16,423 bases of DNA, taken from Deltaproteobacteria bacterium (lineage in GTDB: Bacteria; Desulfobacterota; Syntrophia; Syntrophales; Smithellaceae). Position 1 is the stretch's first letter. Each line of letters begins with the position of its first letter. Positions 8,565-15,923 of this stretch are shown one piece after another. The stretch spans positions 1 to 16,423 of the forward strand of contig SBEK01000088.1 in NCBI GenBank assembly GCA_009668925.1, read 5' to 3'. The notes under the pieces are model-generated. The model made no database searches and had not been told where the DNA came from. It saw nothing but the letters and a program-made list of their open reading frames with translations. Position numbers and translations under genes: made by a program.

Positions 8565-8761
8565 TTACTGCCCCCCTGTCATCAGACTATTTGATCCTTT
8601 ACCTTTATTATCACGAATTATTCAACGAAGAAAATTTAATAGTCCACTTCCAGTCAATGACCTTTATCGCGGCGGACAGCCCTTTTTGTTCGCCGGCGCA
8701 TCTCGAAAACCGGAGCAGGGTTCCTTTGCGGACGAAGCACGCCCCACCCGTTAAATGATCC
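8565..8761 (-). promoter_or_regulatory. AT-rich upstream region of the nucleotidyltransferase unit, possible promoter
   Basis: This 197-base gap separates two minus-strand transcription units. Bases 8581-8640 contain only 15 G/C in 60, far below the surroundings, as expected of a promoter. On the minus strand TTGACT (8657 to 8652) is followed 17 bases later by TTTTCT, a poor -10; TATTAA lies nearby but at the wrong distance. No clear terminator for the upstream periplasmic-protein gene was found; the palindrome CGCCGGCG near 8691 has no loop or T-run suited to one. Confidence 0.3.
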
Positions 8762-9649
8762 TTACGGACACGGCTTTACATATTCGGCACGGATCTTTTT
8801 CATGGCGGAGAGAATGACATTAATATCTTTCCGGTCCAGCAAGCCGTGTTTCTTCTGAATCAGTTCACGGATGGGAGCAAAAACATTTTTGCGATCAGCC
8901 TGTTCCAGGGCTCTGCCGTAATCGGAATTATAAAATTCCTGCATCCTGAGATCCAAAGCGTCGACACGCAGCAGATAATCGATGAACAATGCGTACAGTT
9001 TGTCGCCGCCTGTGCTGTGGAGCGCAAGATGGCACAGTACAAAGCTGCTTTCGATCAAAGAACCATACCAGTTGTCCAACAGCGCCTCCATGAGTTCGGG
9101 ATTTCCGGCCGCTTTCTTCATGTTGGCATCCATTTGTCTTGACCAGTATGCTTTATATTTTTCCAGATTCCGGGGATCGGTTATGTCCACGAGGAGCTTT
9201 TTGGTTTCATCGGCGGCAGCTATATTGGGGTTTGCATAATCCGCTTTCTTTAAGCGTCCCAGGACCTCGGCATTCAGAAATTTCATGCCATTCACAAATT
9301 CTTTCTTGCGGCCGAAGACCAGGGCATAGTTGACGTCAAAGCCATGCATGCCCACCAGGACCCGCAGCTGGATCTCATTCTTGCACGCATAGCTGCCTTT
9401 CGCCGGCAGAGTCAGGCTTTCCTGATAAGAGAGTCCGGCATCCTTGATGGGACCGGCATGATAATACACTGCCGCCGCATCTTTTTTGGAAGTCTTTCCC
9501 GTCATTAAGGGCCAAACATTTTTGTCCGAGGCGTCCGGTTTGTCCGCTGTTCTTTTTTGAGGATGCGGCAGGTCCGCAGCCTGGGCCGGCAATATCCCGA
9601 AGAAAATGATCGCAAGCAAACCGATGAACAGCCCTGTCTTTCTTATCAT
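8762..9649 (-). CDS. Secreted (periplasmic) protein of unknown function, partner of the upstream ABC protein
   Basis: A 295-residue protein with a clear Sec signal peptide: basic MIRK, hydrophobic core to about residue 21, and AQA before a likely cleavage after residue 24. There is no lipobox Cys, so it should be soluble in the periplasm. The mature part is mostly helical, with three cysteines at 89, 206 and 294, two of which could form a disulfide. A recognisable local pattern is LRVLVGMHGFDVNYALVFGR, followed by long helices to the C-terminal KPCP. I cannot name a family. The start ATG 9649 is well supported by CAGGAG seven bases upstream, which overlaps the last bases of the ABC gene. The 13-base gap means both are made from one message. 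The likely role is as a periplasmic component working with that transporter, by inference from gene order only. Confidence 0.88.
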   Translation of the reverse strand: MIRKTGLFIGLLAIIFFGILPAQAADLPHPQKRTADKPDASDKNVWPLMTGKTSKKDAAAVYYHAGPIKDAGLSYQESLTLPAKGSYACKNEIQLRVLVGMHGFDVNYALVFGRKKEFVNGMKFLNAEVLGRLKKADYANPNIAAADETKKLLVDITDPRNLEKYKAYWSRQMDANMKKAAGNPELMEALLDNWYGSLIESSFVLCHLALHSTGGDKLYALFIDYLLRVDALDLRMQEFYNSDYGRALEQADRKNVFAPIRELIQKKHGLLDRKDINVILSAMKKIRAEYVKPCP

Positions 9650-9662
9650 GACGTTTCTCCTG

Positions 9663-12600
9663 TCACTGTAATGTTCTCCTCACGCCGGTGAGCCGCGGCA
9701 GCAGACGCGCCGCCAGCGCCCAGAAGAGCAGAACGGCCATCCCCCCCAGGACCAGCAGATTGAAATACTTCGTCTCCATACGCCACGATCCCACTCGTTT
9801 TGACGACGCCAGAAACGGCGCACCGCCCCATTTCGATTCCGGCTCCTCAAAGACCGGGGCCGCGACGCGCACCAGCCGGTTGCCGGAAAGGCGCACAGCC
9901 TCCAGGTCTTTTATGTTCAGGGCGAGGTTGGCAATATCCTCATTGTAATAAGTGTTTTTGAATTTTTGTGCGCCTGCGGCGCCCAGGGAGTCATGCAGCC
10001 TTTTTTCCGTGGCCCGTTTGTTCGCAACGGCCCGGGTGTGCAGATCCTGATAATATTTTTCTATGCGTTCCAGATATTCCCTGACGCGCCGGCAGGTATC
10101 GAGGGTATAGGCCGGCGCCGCAAGCAGGGCCGGCGCGAGACCCGAGGCGATCCCGGTTCGTTCTTCGATAATCTTTAATTCCGAGGCGAGCACCGCCAGT
10201 TTGCGCCGGGCCTCGCCGGCATGATCCGGTTCTGCGGATTCGAGCAGAGGATAATCGGCCAGGGACTGCATCCGGGGAATATGGACCTGGAGCATATAAT
10301 CGCTGTTTACGGCCTGGCGCTCATCCGCGAAGAAGAGGCGCATATAGCGGTTTTTCCCGTACTGTTCGACCACCAGAGCCTCATACCCCCAGCGCGACGG
10401 CATGATGTTGGCAATGACCGGCGCATTCCGGGTAGCGGCCTCGCGGTCCCTCAGTTCATCAAAAGGCACGGAAGCTCCGCCGAGCATGATCTGGGGAACC
10501 AGCAGGATGGGAATAATGATATAAATATTGACGGCGGAACGGACGCCGGCCGAAATATTGAGTCCCAGAATACAGGAAACCAGGGCGCAGAAAAAGAGCA
10601 CCAGCCACGATGCGGCGTTCATATCCGGTATCTGGAGAATGCAGTTCCCCACCCAGACAAACAGCGCCATCTGCAGAGCCGCCGCACCCGCCAGATAGAA
10701 GGTTTTGGCCGAGATATAAGCCGTCCAGTTGAGATGAAGCAGCCGCTCGCGATTCAGCATTTTCCGGTCGCGGTTGATTTCCTCGGCGCTGATGCTGAGG
10801 CCCATGAAGATGGCCACCACCACACTGATGAAGAAGAAATTGGAGAGATTTTTGTTCTCCATGAAAACGTATTCCACGCCCCAGGAACCTCTGCAGACCA
10901 GGGCGGCGATGCAGGCCAGCAGCGGCGGTTCGAGCAAATTGATGAAGAGGTATTGCCGGTTTTGGACGTGGCTCTTGAGTGTGCGCAAAAAGAAGATCCA
11001 AAACTGACCGGCCACCCCGGGCCGCCACAGGCGCCGCTCCAGCGGGTCTGTCGTCATCAGCGGCCCAGCGGGCATCTCCGACGGCGCGCGCGCTGCCCTG
11101 CGGGACAGATACCGCTTGTGCCATTCCTCCGGTGTCCGGCGGCGCTCCTGGGTGAAGCGGCCGTTTTCATCGACGGCCCGGGCCTGGATAATTTCAAAAA
11201 GCTGTTCGGGATTAACATTCCCGCAGGCGGGACAGGCGTATGCCTCCGTGTCGGCCTGCTGGGCCTCGGTCCGGAAGTACACAATCGCATCCAGGGGATT
11301 GCCGTTGAATATCGGCCGTCCGCCCGCATCCAATATCCACAGGGCGTCAAACATCCGGAAGATGCGCGATGACGGCTGGTGAATGACGGCAATCACCAGC
11401 CGGCCCTTGGCGGCCTGAGCCTTGAGCAGCGCCATGACGTTTTCCGAATCGGCGGAGGACAGGCCCGACGTCGGTTCGTCAACCAGGAGGATAGAGGGTT
11501 CTCTGAGCAGCTCCAGCGCAATATTCAGCCGTTTGCGTTCACCGCCGCTGATGGTCTTTTCCAGGGGCGATCCTACGATAAGGTCGCGGGTGGAGACCTG
11601 CTGCAGTTCAGCGAGGAGGTCTTCCACACGGGCGGTGCGGGCTTCTTTGTCGAGATTGGCCAGACATAGTGCGGCGTTGAACGCCAGATTGTCAAACACG
11701 GAGAGATGCTCGAAGAGCAGGTCATCCTGAGGGACGTAGCCGATCACGCCCTCCAGGCGTTCGGCATCCCGGTAAAGGTCCAGTCCATTGATGGTCACCC
11801 GGCCGCGATCCGGGGAGAGTTGTCCGGTGAGAATGCTGAGCAGCGTGGATTTCCCCGAGCCGCTTTGTCCCATGATCCCCACCAGAGCGCCGCCTGATTG
11901 GCGAAAGCCGAACTGATGCAGGCCCGTATCGGTTCCGGGATAGCGAAAATCAAGGTCTTCCGCGCACAAGAGGAGCGGCTCACGGGAGGCATTCTGAAAG
12001 GCTGCGGCGATCTCCTGATAGTAAATGCCGTTGCCGTGTATATCCCGCAAAATGGAGCCGGGCCGCAACAGGTGCGGCGTACCGGAGGTCAGCGTCAGGG
12101 AGTCGGCGGATAGACTGCCTTGCTCCCCCCTGAGAAAATAAGCATCCCCTTCCTGAAGATGGTAAACGGTAAAGGCGGCGCAAAAGGCCGGCCGGGAAAT
12201 CCTTCGGCATGTCCGCTGCGCTTCATTGTCCGCAGGGTTCACGCACAGAAAATTGTCGGTGAGCAGCGCCCTGTCTATTTTTGCCGACGTCAACAAGGAC
12301 AACTCTCTCGTGACATCGGGAGTGATCCGGAGTTCAGCTGAGACGACGTCACCGAGCGCGGCATGACGGCATTCTCCCATGTTGGCAAGTTCGAGGTAGC
12401 GGATAAGAAACACATACTGATCAAAACGGGGCAGCAATCGCTTTAAATTCGCGGTGACCGCACGGGCCTGCGCCAATTTCGCCTGCTCGTCATCGGATTG
12501 ATGAATATCCAGAGCCTCCTCAAACAATTTGAGGTAGTCACCCGAACGGGTGATGCGCAGATAGTCCCGGAGATAACGGCGGACGATCGCAAAGGCCTCG

Positions 12601-12686
12601 GACCGCCCGGATGATGAGATCAGGGAAGTCTGGATGGCAAATAGATTCAGAATAGCATTGAGCAGAATTTCATTCATCGTGGTCAT
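9663..12686 (-). CDS. ABCG-like ABC transporter, fused ATPase and permease with N-terminal extension
   Basis: A 1007-residue half-transporter in the ATPase-then-permease order of the ABCG/White group. Residues 1 to about 80 are helical and resemble TerB-like modules (tentative); about 90-250 is an unassigned region. The ATPase has Walker A GQSGSGKS at 273-280, signature ISGGERKR from 379, Walker B ILLVDEPTSG from 399 and the switch His436 in VIHQPSS, which is typical of ABCG proteins. A CPAC pair (Cys485, Cys488) lies in the linker. The permease has predicted helices near 581-598, four more up to about 740, and a last one at 975-995. The roughly 230 residues between helices 5 and 6 form an unusually large, partly coiled-coil domain expected to face the periplasm. 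Neither ATG 12686 nor ATG 12677 has a strong ribosome site, so the exact start is open. The transported substrate is unknown; lipid or envelope material is only a guess. Confidence 0.93.
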   Translation of the reverse strand: MTTMNEILLNAILNLFAIQTSLISSSGRSEAFAIVRRYLRDYLRITRSGDYLKLFEEALDIHQSDDEQAKLAQARAVTANLKRLLPRFDQYVFLIRYLELANMGECRHAALGDVVSAELRITPDVTRELSLLTSAKIDRALLTDNFLCVNPADNEAQRTCRRISRPAFCAAFTVYHLQEGDAYFLRGEQGSLSADSLTLTSGTPHLLRPGSILRDIHGNGIYYQEIAAAFQNASREPLLLCAEDLDFRYPGTDTGLHQFGFRQSGGALVGIMGQSGSGKSTLLSILTGQLSPDRGRVTINGLDLYRDAERLEGVIGYVPQDDLLFEHLSVFDNLAFNAALCLANLDKEARTARVEDLLAELQQVSTRDLIVGSPLEKTISGGERKRLNIALELLREPSILLVDEPTSGLSSADSENVMALLKAQAAKGRLVIAVIHQPSSRIFRMFDALWILDAGGRPIFNGNPLDAIVYFRTEAQQADTEAYACPACGNVNPEQLFEIIQARAVDENGRFTQERRRTPEEWHKRYLSRRAARAPSEMPAGPLMTTDPLERRLWRPGVAGQFWIFFLRTLKSHVQNRQYLFINLLEPPLLACIAALVCRGSWGVEYVFMENKNLSNFFFISVVVAIFMGLSISAEEINRDRKMLNRERLLHLNWTAYISAKTFYLAGAAALQMALFVWVGNCILQIPDMNAASWLVLFFCALVSCILGLNISAGVRSAVNIYIIIPILLVPQIMLGGASVPFDELRDREAATRNAPVIANIMPSRWGYEALVVEQYGKNRYMRLFFADERQAVNSDYMLQVHIPRMQSLADYPLLESAEPDHAGEARRKLAVLASELKIIEERTGIASGLAPALLAAPAYTLDTCRRVREYLERIEKYYQDLHTRAVANKRATEKRLHDSLGAAGAQKFKNTYYNEDIANLALNIKDLEAVRLSGNRLVRVAAPVFEEPESKWGGAPFLASSKRVGSWRMETKYFNLLVLGGMAVLLFWALAARLLPRLTGVRRTLQ

Positions 12687-12990
12687 TCACTTCGCATGGC
12701 GGCGAATCCCGGAATCTTTGGTTGTGCGGCCAACATTCCGCCTTGGGTGTCTGTTATGTAGCATAAAATGAAAGAATGGAGAAACGGGAATTACGGAAGT
12801 GCCGCGCAAAACGATCCATTCACGGTTCGAGAAGCCTTCCTGATAAGAATTGTCTTGACAGACATCATCGTTGGGTCTAGCTCATTAGCCATTGGCAGCT
12901 ATTCACAGACTTCGATGACACATGCCTGCTCTGCGATCATTCGCATTTCAGAGGGCGGGATAATGACTTTCATGAAGGAGAATTGCAGCG
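12687..12990. other. Divergent intergenic region, 304 bases
   Basis: This separates the minus-strand ABC gene from the plus-strand lipoprotein gene, so it should carry promoters for both. On the plus strand there is a perfect -35 hexamer at 12855-12860 and the ribosome site AGGAG at 12976-12980 before ATG 12991. On the minus strand TATGCT (around 12760) resembles a -10 but lacks a matching -35. An open frame runs through on the plus strand but shows no protein-like composition. I see no RNA gene here. Confidence 0.6.
12855..12883 (+). promoter_or_regulatory. Possible sigma-70 promoter for the SH3b lipoprotein
   Basis: A consensus -35, TTGACA at 12855-12860, is followed after 17 bases by TAGCTC at 12878-12883. 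The second hexamer matches the -10 consensus poorly, so only the -35 half supports the call. The site lies about 110 bases upstream of the gene start. Confidence 0.25.
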
Positions 12991-13386
12991 ATGATAAAGA
13001 AGATTTTCAGCGTCATTTTGTTATGTGTGCTCTTCTATGCGTGTGCGGGTTCGCAGGCGACTCCCGACAGCGCCCAACCGGCAACGCCGGACAGCGCAAA
13101 AAATGCCGGTCCTGATCCGGCCGTGAATGAGCGGGAGCAAAGGAATATTCAGCAGCCCCAGAGCGCCCCGGAGAGCCAGCCGGTAACGCCCGTCGTCCAG
13201 TATTTATACATTACCAAAGACGCCAAAATGAGGAAAGAGCCCAAACCGATGAGCAAGATTATTGTGACTCTGAAAAAAGGAGAGCTCGTCGAAAAAATAT
13301 CGGTTTCCAAAAATTGGATTCAAGTAAAATCCGCTTCAGGCAAGACGGGCTGGGTTTTAAAGAAATTTGTATTTGAAGGCAAGTAG
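12991..13386 (+). CDS. Small SH3b-domain lipoprotein
   Basis: A 131-residue envelope protein. The N-terminus MIKKIFSVILLCVLFYACAGS looks like a lipoprotein signal with Cys18 as the lipid attachment site, though FYAC is a non-standard lipobox (Phe and Tyr at -3 and -2), so it could instead stay as an anchored or cleaved peptide. A low-complexity Pro/Gln/Ala linker follows (about 20-68), beginning with a tandem repeat ATPDSAQP-ATPDSAKN. Residues about 70-128 form a bacterial SH3 domain: YLYITKDAKMRKEPKPMSKI, then LKKGELVEKI, KNWIQVKS and a closing GKTGWVLKKFV. Such domains usually bind peptidoglycan or mediate contacts in the periplasm. AGGAG at 12976-12980, ten bases before the ATG, supports the start. 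It stands alone on its strand. Its role here is unknown. Confidence 0.88.
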   Translation: MIKKIFSVILLCVLFYACAGSQATPDSAQPATPDSAKNAGPDPAVNEREQRNIQQPQSAPESQPVTPVVQYLYITKDAKMRKEPKPMSKIIVTLKKGELVEKISVSKNWIQVKSASGKTGWVLKKFVFEGK

Positions 13387-13479
13387 CCGGACTTGATCAA
13401 CCGCCGCGCAGCCGGCGACAGGCAATGAACGCACGTCCCGCGTGAGCCGGATTCAATCATCGCAGGCGCATGTCTTGAC

Positions 13480-13493
13480 CGCCGCCTGCGGCG
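13480..13493. repeat. Perfect GC-rich inverted repeat between convergent genes
   Basis: CGCCGC and GCGGCG are separated by CT, giving a compact hairpin in the 136-base gap between the convergent lipoprotein and acyl-CoA ligase genes. Neither side has a T-run, so it is not a standard rho-independent terminator, though it may block or slow transcription from either side. Confidence 0.35.
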
Positions 13494-13522
13494 ACACGGA
13501 CGCAGGTTCGTTACGTCTCGCG

Positions 13523-15178
13523 TCAGGCCGCGGCGTATGTTTTTCTCAGTTCAATCTTATTGATTTTGCCGACGCTGGTTTTGGGAAGCGTCGCGACGAT
13601 CTGCACTCTGTCCGGCACGCCGTACTTGGGAATTTTTCCGCTTTGCGCACCCAGCAGCAAGAATTGGCGAAGGTCGATTTCCCTGATTTTGTCTATAAAC
13701 GCCGGCTTCAGCACGGCAAGCATCACGGGTCTTTCCCCCCACTTGGCATCGGGGACGCCGATGGCCGCCGACTCCAGAACCGCTTCATGCTGGCTCAGTA
13801 AGTTTTCCAGATCCAGGGACGATATCCATTCTCCGCCGGTTTTGATGACGTCTTTGATCCGATCGGTCACCTGGAGATACCCGTCGGGGTTGATGTAGCC
13901 GATGTCTCCGGTATGCAGCCAGCCGTCCTTCCAGAGTTCCTTCGTCCGGTCAGGGTCTTTGAAATAGGTTTCGGTGAGCCATGGCGAACGCACGCAGACT
14001 TCTCCAGTGGAAACGCCGTCCTGTAAAACCTCGCGCCCGGCTGCGTCAAACAGGCGAACGTATACAAACGGCGCGGGAAGCCCCGTCATAATCAGGTTAT
14101 CGATCACTTCCGCCGGCGGTTTCCCCAGCATCCCGTGCTTCAGGTTGGCGCGGCAGGTTAACGGACACGTTTCCGACATCCCGTAAGACGCATAGATCTG
14201 GATGCCCTTTTCCATGGCGGCCAGCGCCAGACCTTTGTTGAGCCGCGCACCGCCGATGATGACTTTCCAGCGGGACAGATCCGCCTTCGCGGCGGCCGGA
14301 TGATTCAAAACCATCTGCAGCACGGTGGGTACGCAATGAGAATACGTGATGCGTTCCGTCTCGACGAGCTTTATAATCATCTCCGGTTCGTAGCGGCCGG
14401 GATAGACTTGCTTGGTGCCCATCAGCGTCGCGCCGTACGGAACGCCCCAGGCGTGGACATGGAACATGGGCGTGAGCGGCATATAAACATCATTGGACCG
14501 AAAGCGACAGACGGATTCAAAGGCCCCCTGGCTGATGACGCCGGCTTGCGTATGCAGGACGAGTTGGCGGTGCGAAAAATAGACGCCCTTGGGCAATCCC
14601 GTTGTACCGGTCGTGTAAAAGGTGGTCGCCTTCGTCCGTTCGTCGAAATCGGGAAAGTCGTAAATGGGAGAGGCCGCGCCCAGCATGGTTTCATACTCAG
14701 CGTCAAACGGAATCTCCGAAGCGGGCCCGGGCCCGCCCTCTGTGATCAGGATGAATTTTTTTACCGTGGTCAATTTTTTCCAGAGCGGTTCCAGCAGAGA
14801 AAGAAAATCGGCGTGAACCAGGACGACCTTATCTTCCGCGTGATTCATCGTGAAGAGAATTTGCTCGGGTGAAAGCCGCCAGTTCTGGGTGTGCAAAACG
14901 GCGCCCATCATGGGCACACCCAGGAAGCATTCCAGGTACCGGTGGGAGTCGTAGTCAAACATGCAGACCGTGTCTCCGAATTCGACGCCCAGATTGGCCA
15001 GAGCGTTGGCCAATCTTTGAATCCGGTCGAATAAATCCCGGTAGGTCAGGCGAACTTTGTCCCGGTACAGGATTTCCTGATCCGGCGCATAAACGCGCGG
15101 ACTTTCCAGAATGTGTTTGATCAATAACTGGTAATCATAGCTTTCGCCGGGGGCATACGCTTTGCTTTTTTCAGTCAC
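13523..15178 (-). CDS. AMP-forming acyl-CoA synthetase (medium/long-chain fatty acid--CoA ligase)
   Basis: A 551-residue enzyme of the adenylate-forming superfamily that activates a carboxylic acid to an acyl-AMP and then to acyl-CoA in the cytoplasm. All core motifs are present: the phosphate-binding loop YTTGTTGLPKG at 188-198, YGMSETCP from 332, the ribose-binding Asp425 in GWLHTGDIGY, the hinge DRIKDVIKTGGEWIS, and catalytic Lys538 in KTSVGKINK. Segments such as LHTQNWRLSPEQI and MFHVHAWGVPYGATLMG are typical of the fatty acyl-CoA ligase branch (AlkK/FadD-like), which makes a fatty acid the probable substrate; chain length cannot be read. The start is GTG 15178: GGAG lies ten bases upstream and an in-frame stop lies six codons upstream. 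It is a single gene. In a fatty-acid-degrading anaerobe it would feed beta-oxidation. Confidence 0.95.
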   Translation of the reverse strand: MTEKSKAYAPGESYDYQLLIKHILESPRVYAPDQEILYRDKVRLTYRDLFDRIQRLANALANLGVEFGDTVCMFDYDSHRYLECFLGVPMMGAVLHTQNWRLSPEQILFTMNHAEDKVVLVHADFLSLLEPLWKKLTTVKKFILITEGGPGPASEIPFDAEYETMLGAASPIYDFPDFDERTKATTFYTTGTTGLPKGVYFSHRQLVLHTQAGVISQGAFESVCRFRSNDVYMPLTPMFHVHAWGVPYGATLMGTKQVYPGRYEPEMIIKLVETERITYSHCVPTVLQMVLNHPAAAKADLSRWKVIIGGARLNKGLALAAMEKGIQIYASYGMSETCPLTCRANLKHGMLGKPPAEVIDNLIMTGLPAPFVYVRLFDAAGREVLQDGVSTGEVCVRSPWLTETYFKDPDRTKELWKDGWLHTGDIGYINPDGYLQVTDRIKDVIKTGGEWISSLDLENLLSQHEAVLESAAIGVPDAKWGERPVMLAVLKPAFIDKIREIDLRQFLLLGAQSGKIPKYGVPDRVQIVATLPKTSVGKINKIELRKTYAAA

Positions 15179-15396
15179 GTGGTTTCGTCTCCATCATGTG
15201 GATCGAATAGCGGATGGGGCTGTAGACCGTTACGGACGAGGGAGAGACGGTTACACCCATCAGATACATAGATCCCGCGCGGTTTTTTCAATATAACAAA
15301 TCTGCCGAAATATAAAGTTGAAGATTCCACTTTGCAGATCAGACTGTGCCGTAACGACATTCGGGCCGCCTCTGCCCTGCAGGGCGGAATCCGCTT

Positions 15397-15507
15397 TTGT
15401 CATTGCGAGCCTTGCGAGCCGCCGTGCCACCCGAAGTGGTGGTGGCAATCCCAAGTATTCGCCTCCTCATGAGATTGCCACGTCCCCTGCGGGTCTCACA
15501 ATGATGA
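15397..15507. repeat. Palindromic interspersed repeat (REP/MITE-like)
   Basis: Outer arms TCATTGCGAG (15400-15409) and CTCACAATGA (15495-15504) are inverted copies with one mismatch. Inner arms TGGCAATC (15443-15450) and GATTGCCA (15473-15480) are perfect inverted copies. A further small hairpin, CCAC/GTGG, sits near 15427-15439. The overall pattern, TCATTGCGAG with inner TGGCAATC and a centre near CTCATGAG, matches an intergenic repeat that I recall as common in many bacterial genomes, including deltaproteobacteria. There is no transposase inside. Confidence 0.65.
15403..15420 (+). repeat. 9-base perfect tandem duplication inside the palindromic repeat
   Basis: TTGCGAGCC occurs twice in a row (15403-15411 and 15412-15420) at the left arm of the repeat element. 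The right arm has no matching duplication, so this is probably a local slippage event after the element was in place. Confidence 0.7.
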
Positions 15508-15740
15508 AAAGGCAATTGCGACAAGTCTCGATGGCAGAGATCCGGATGAACTTCCGGGATGATGATAGAGCCGGGATCACCACATTGGGCGAAGAAGCCG
15601 ATTGTCATACCGGGAGGCATGATGGGGGAAATGCGTATTGGCGTCTTGCAGGGCATGGACAAAGCGGATAAGGAAGCCAGAGGGGAAAGTTTTTCTCTTT
15701 GTTCCGGGGCGGTCCGTCCTTTGCTCTGCGTCAATTGCAG

Positions 15741-15784
15741 CCCTCTGATCCGGGAGGCTTGCTTCCGGATCAGAGGGTTTTGTG
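15741..15784 (+). terminator. Strong rho-independent terminator with no obvious gene upstream
   Basis: CCCTCTGATCCGG (15741-15753) pairs perfectly with CCGGATCAGAGGG (15765-15777); two more pairs, one of them G-U, can form inside, leaving a loop of seven. TTTTGTG follows directly on the plus strand. The other side reads CTGCAATTGACG in minus orientation with no T-run, so the terminator works rightward. No plus-strand gene precedes it in the 745-base gap. Confidence 0.75.
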
Positions 15785-15923
15785 AGTTTCACGTTTCCCG
15801 GCCCCGGCGGATCATATCCTCCTCAGGCAGGGAAAAGACGAATCGGAAATTCCTAAATATTTGAGTTTGCGCGGGAGCAAACGGCTCCGGTGCTTGCTTT
15901 TTCCGATCTCCTTTTTTCCTTCA

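Larger units (their letters stand above)
15179..15923. other. Gene-free region, 745 bases, with repeat and orphan terminator
   Basis: No convincing coding sequence was found on either strand. The part next to the ligase gene (about 15180-15350) should hold its promoter; AT-rich stretches near 15285-15320 on the minus strand (TTGAAA followed by TATGTA, but only 15 bases apart) are weak candidates. GCCCTGCAGGGC at 15374-15385 is a perfect 12-base palindrome. A palindromic repeat element occupies about 15397-15507, and a strong plus-strand terminator lies at 15741-15784. A smaller stem, GGAGC 15874-15878 with GCTCC 15884-15888, lies just beyond the chemoreceptor stop but has no T-run in that direction. 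Confidence 0.7.

Noticed and set aside
5524..8761. Integration of the low-GC unit as a mobile element
   Set aside because: No integrase, transposase, terminal inverted repeats, tRNA or flanking direct repeats were found at either edge; composition alone is not enough to define an element.
10221..11372. 383-residue plus-strand open frame opposite the ABC gene
   Set aside because: It lies wholly antisense to well-conserved ATPase and permease motifs, has no protein-like composition, and is explained by the high GC of the real gene.
12768..13115. 115-residue plus-strand frame overlapping the SH3b lipoprotein
   Set aside because: It runs through the promoter region and then out of frame into the lipoprotein gene; no domain or ribosome site.
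14300..14872. 190-residue plus-strand frame opposite the acyl-CoA ligase
   Set aside because: Antisense to the phosphate-binding loop and neighbouring conserved segments of the ligase.
15403..15420. Tandem repeat as a CRISPR or VNTR seed
   Set aside because: There are only two copies of nine bases with no spacers; no cas-like genes are present.
15339..15864. Open frames on both strands in the large intergenic region (15339-15734 minus, 15559-15864 plus)
   Set aside because: One is a read-through of the palindromic repeat and the other runs through the strong terminator hairpin. Neither has a ribosome site or recognisable domain.
15870..15900. Hairpin with T-run as a terminator for the chemoreceptor gene
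   Set aside because: The T-run lies on the plus-strand side (GCTTTTT), the wrong direction for a minus-strand gene, and the five-base stem is weak.
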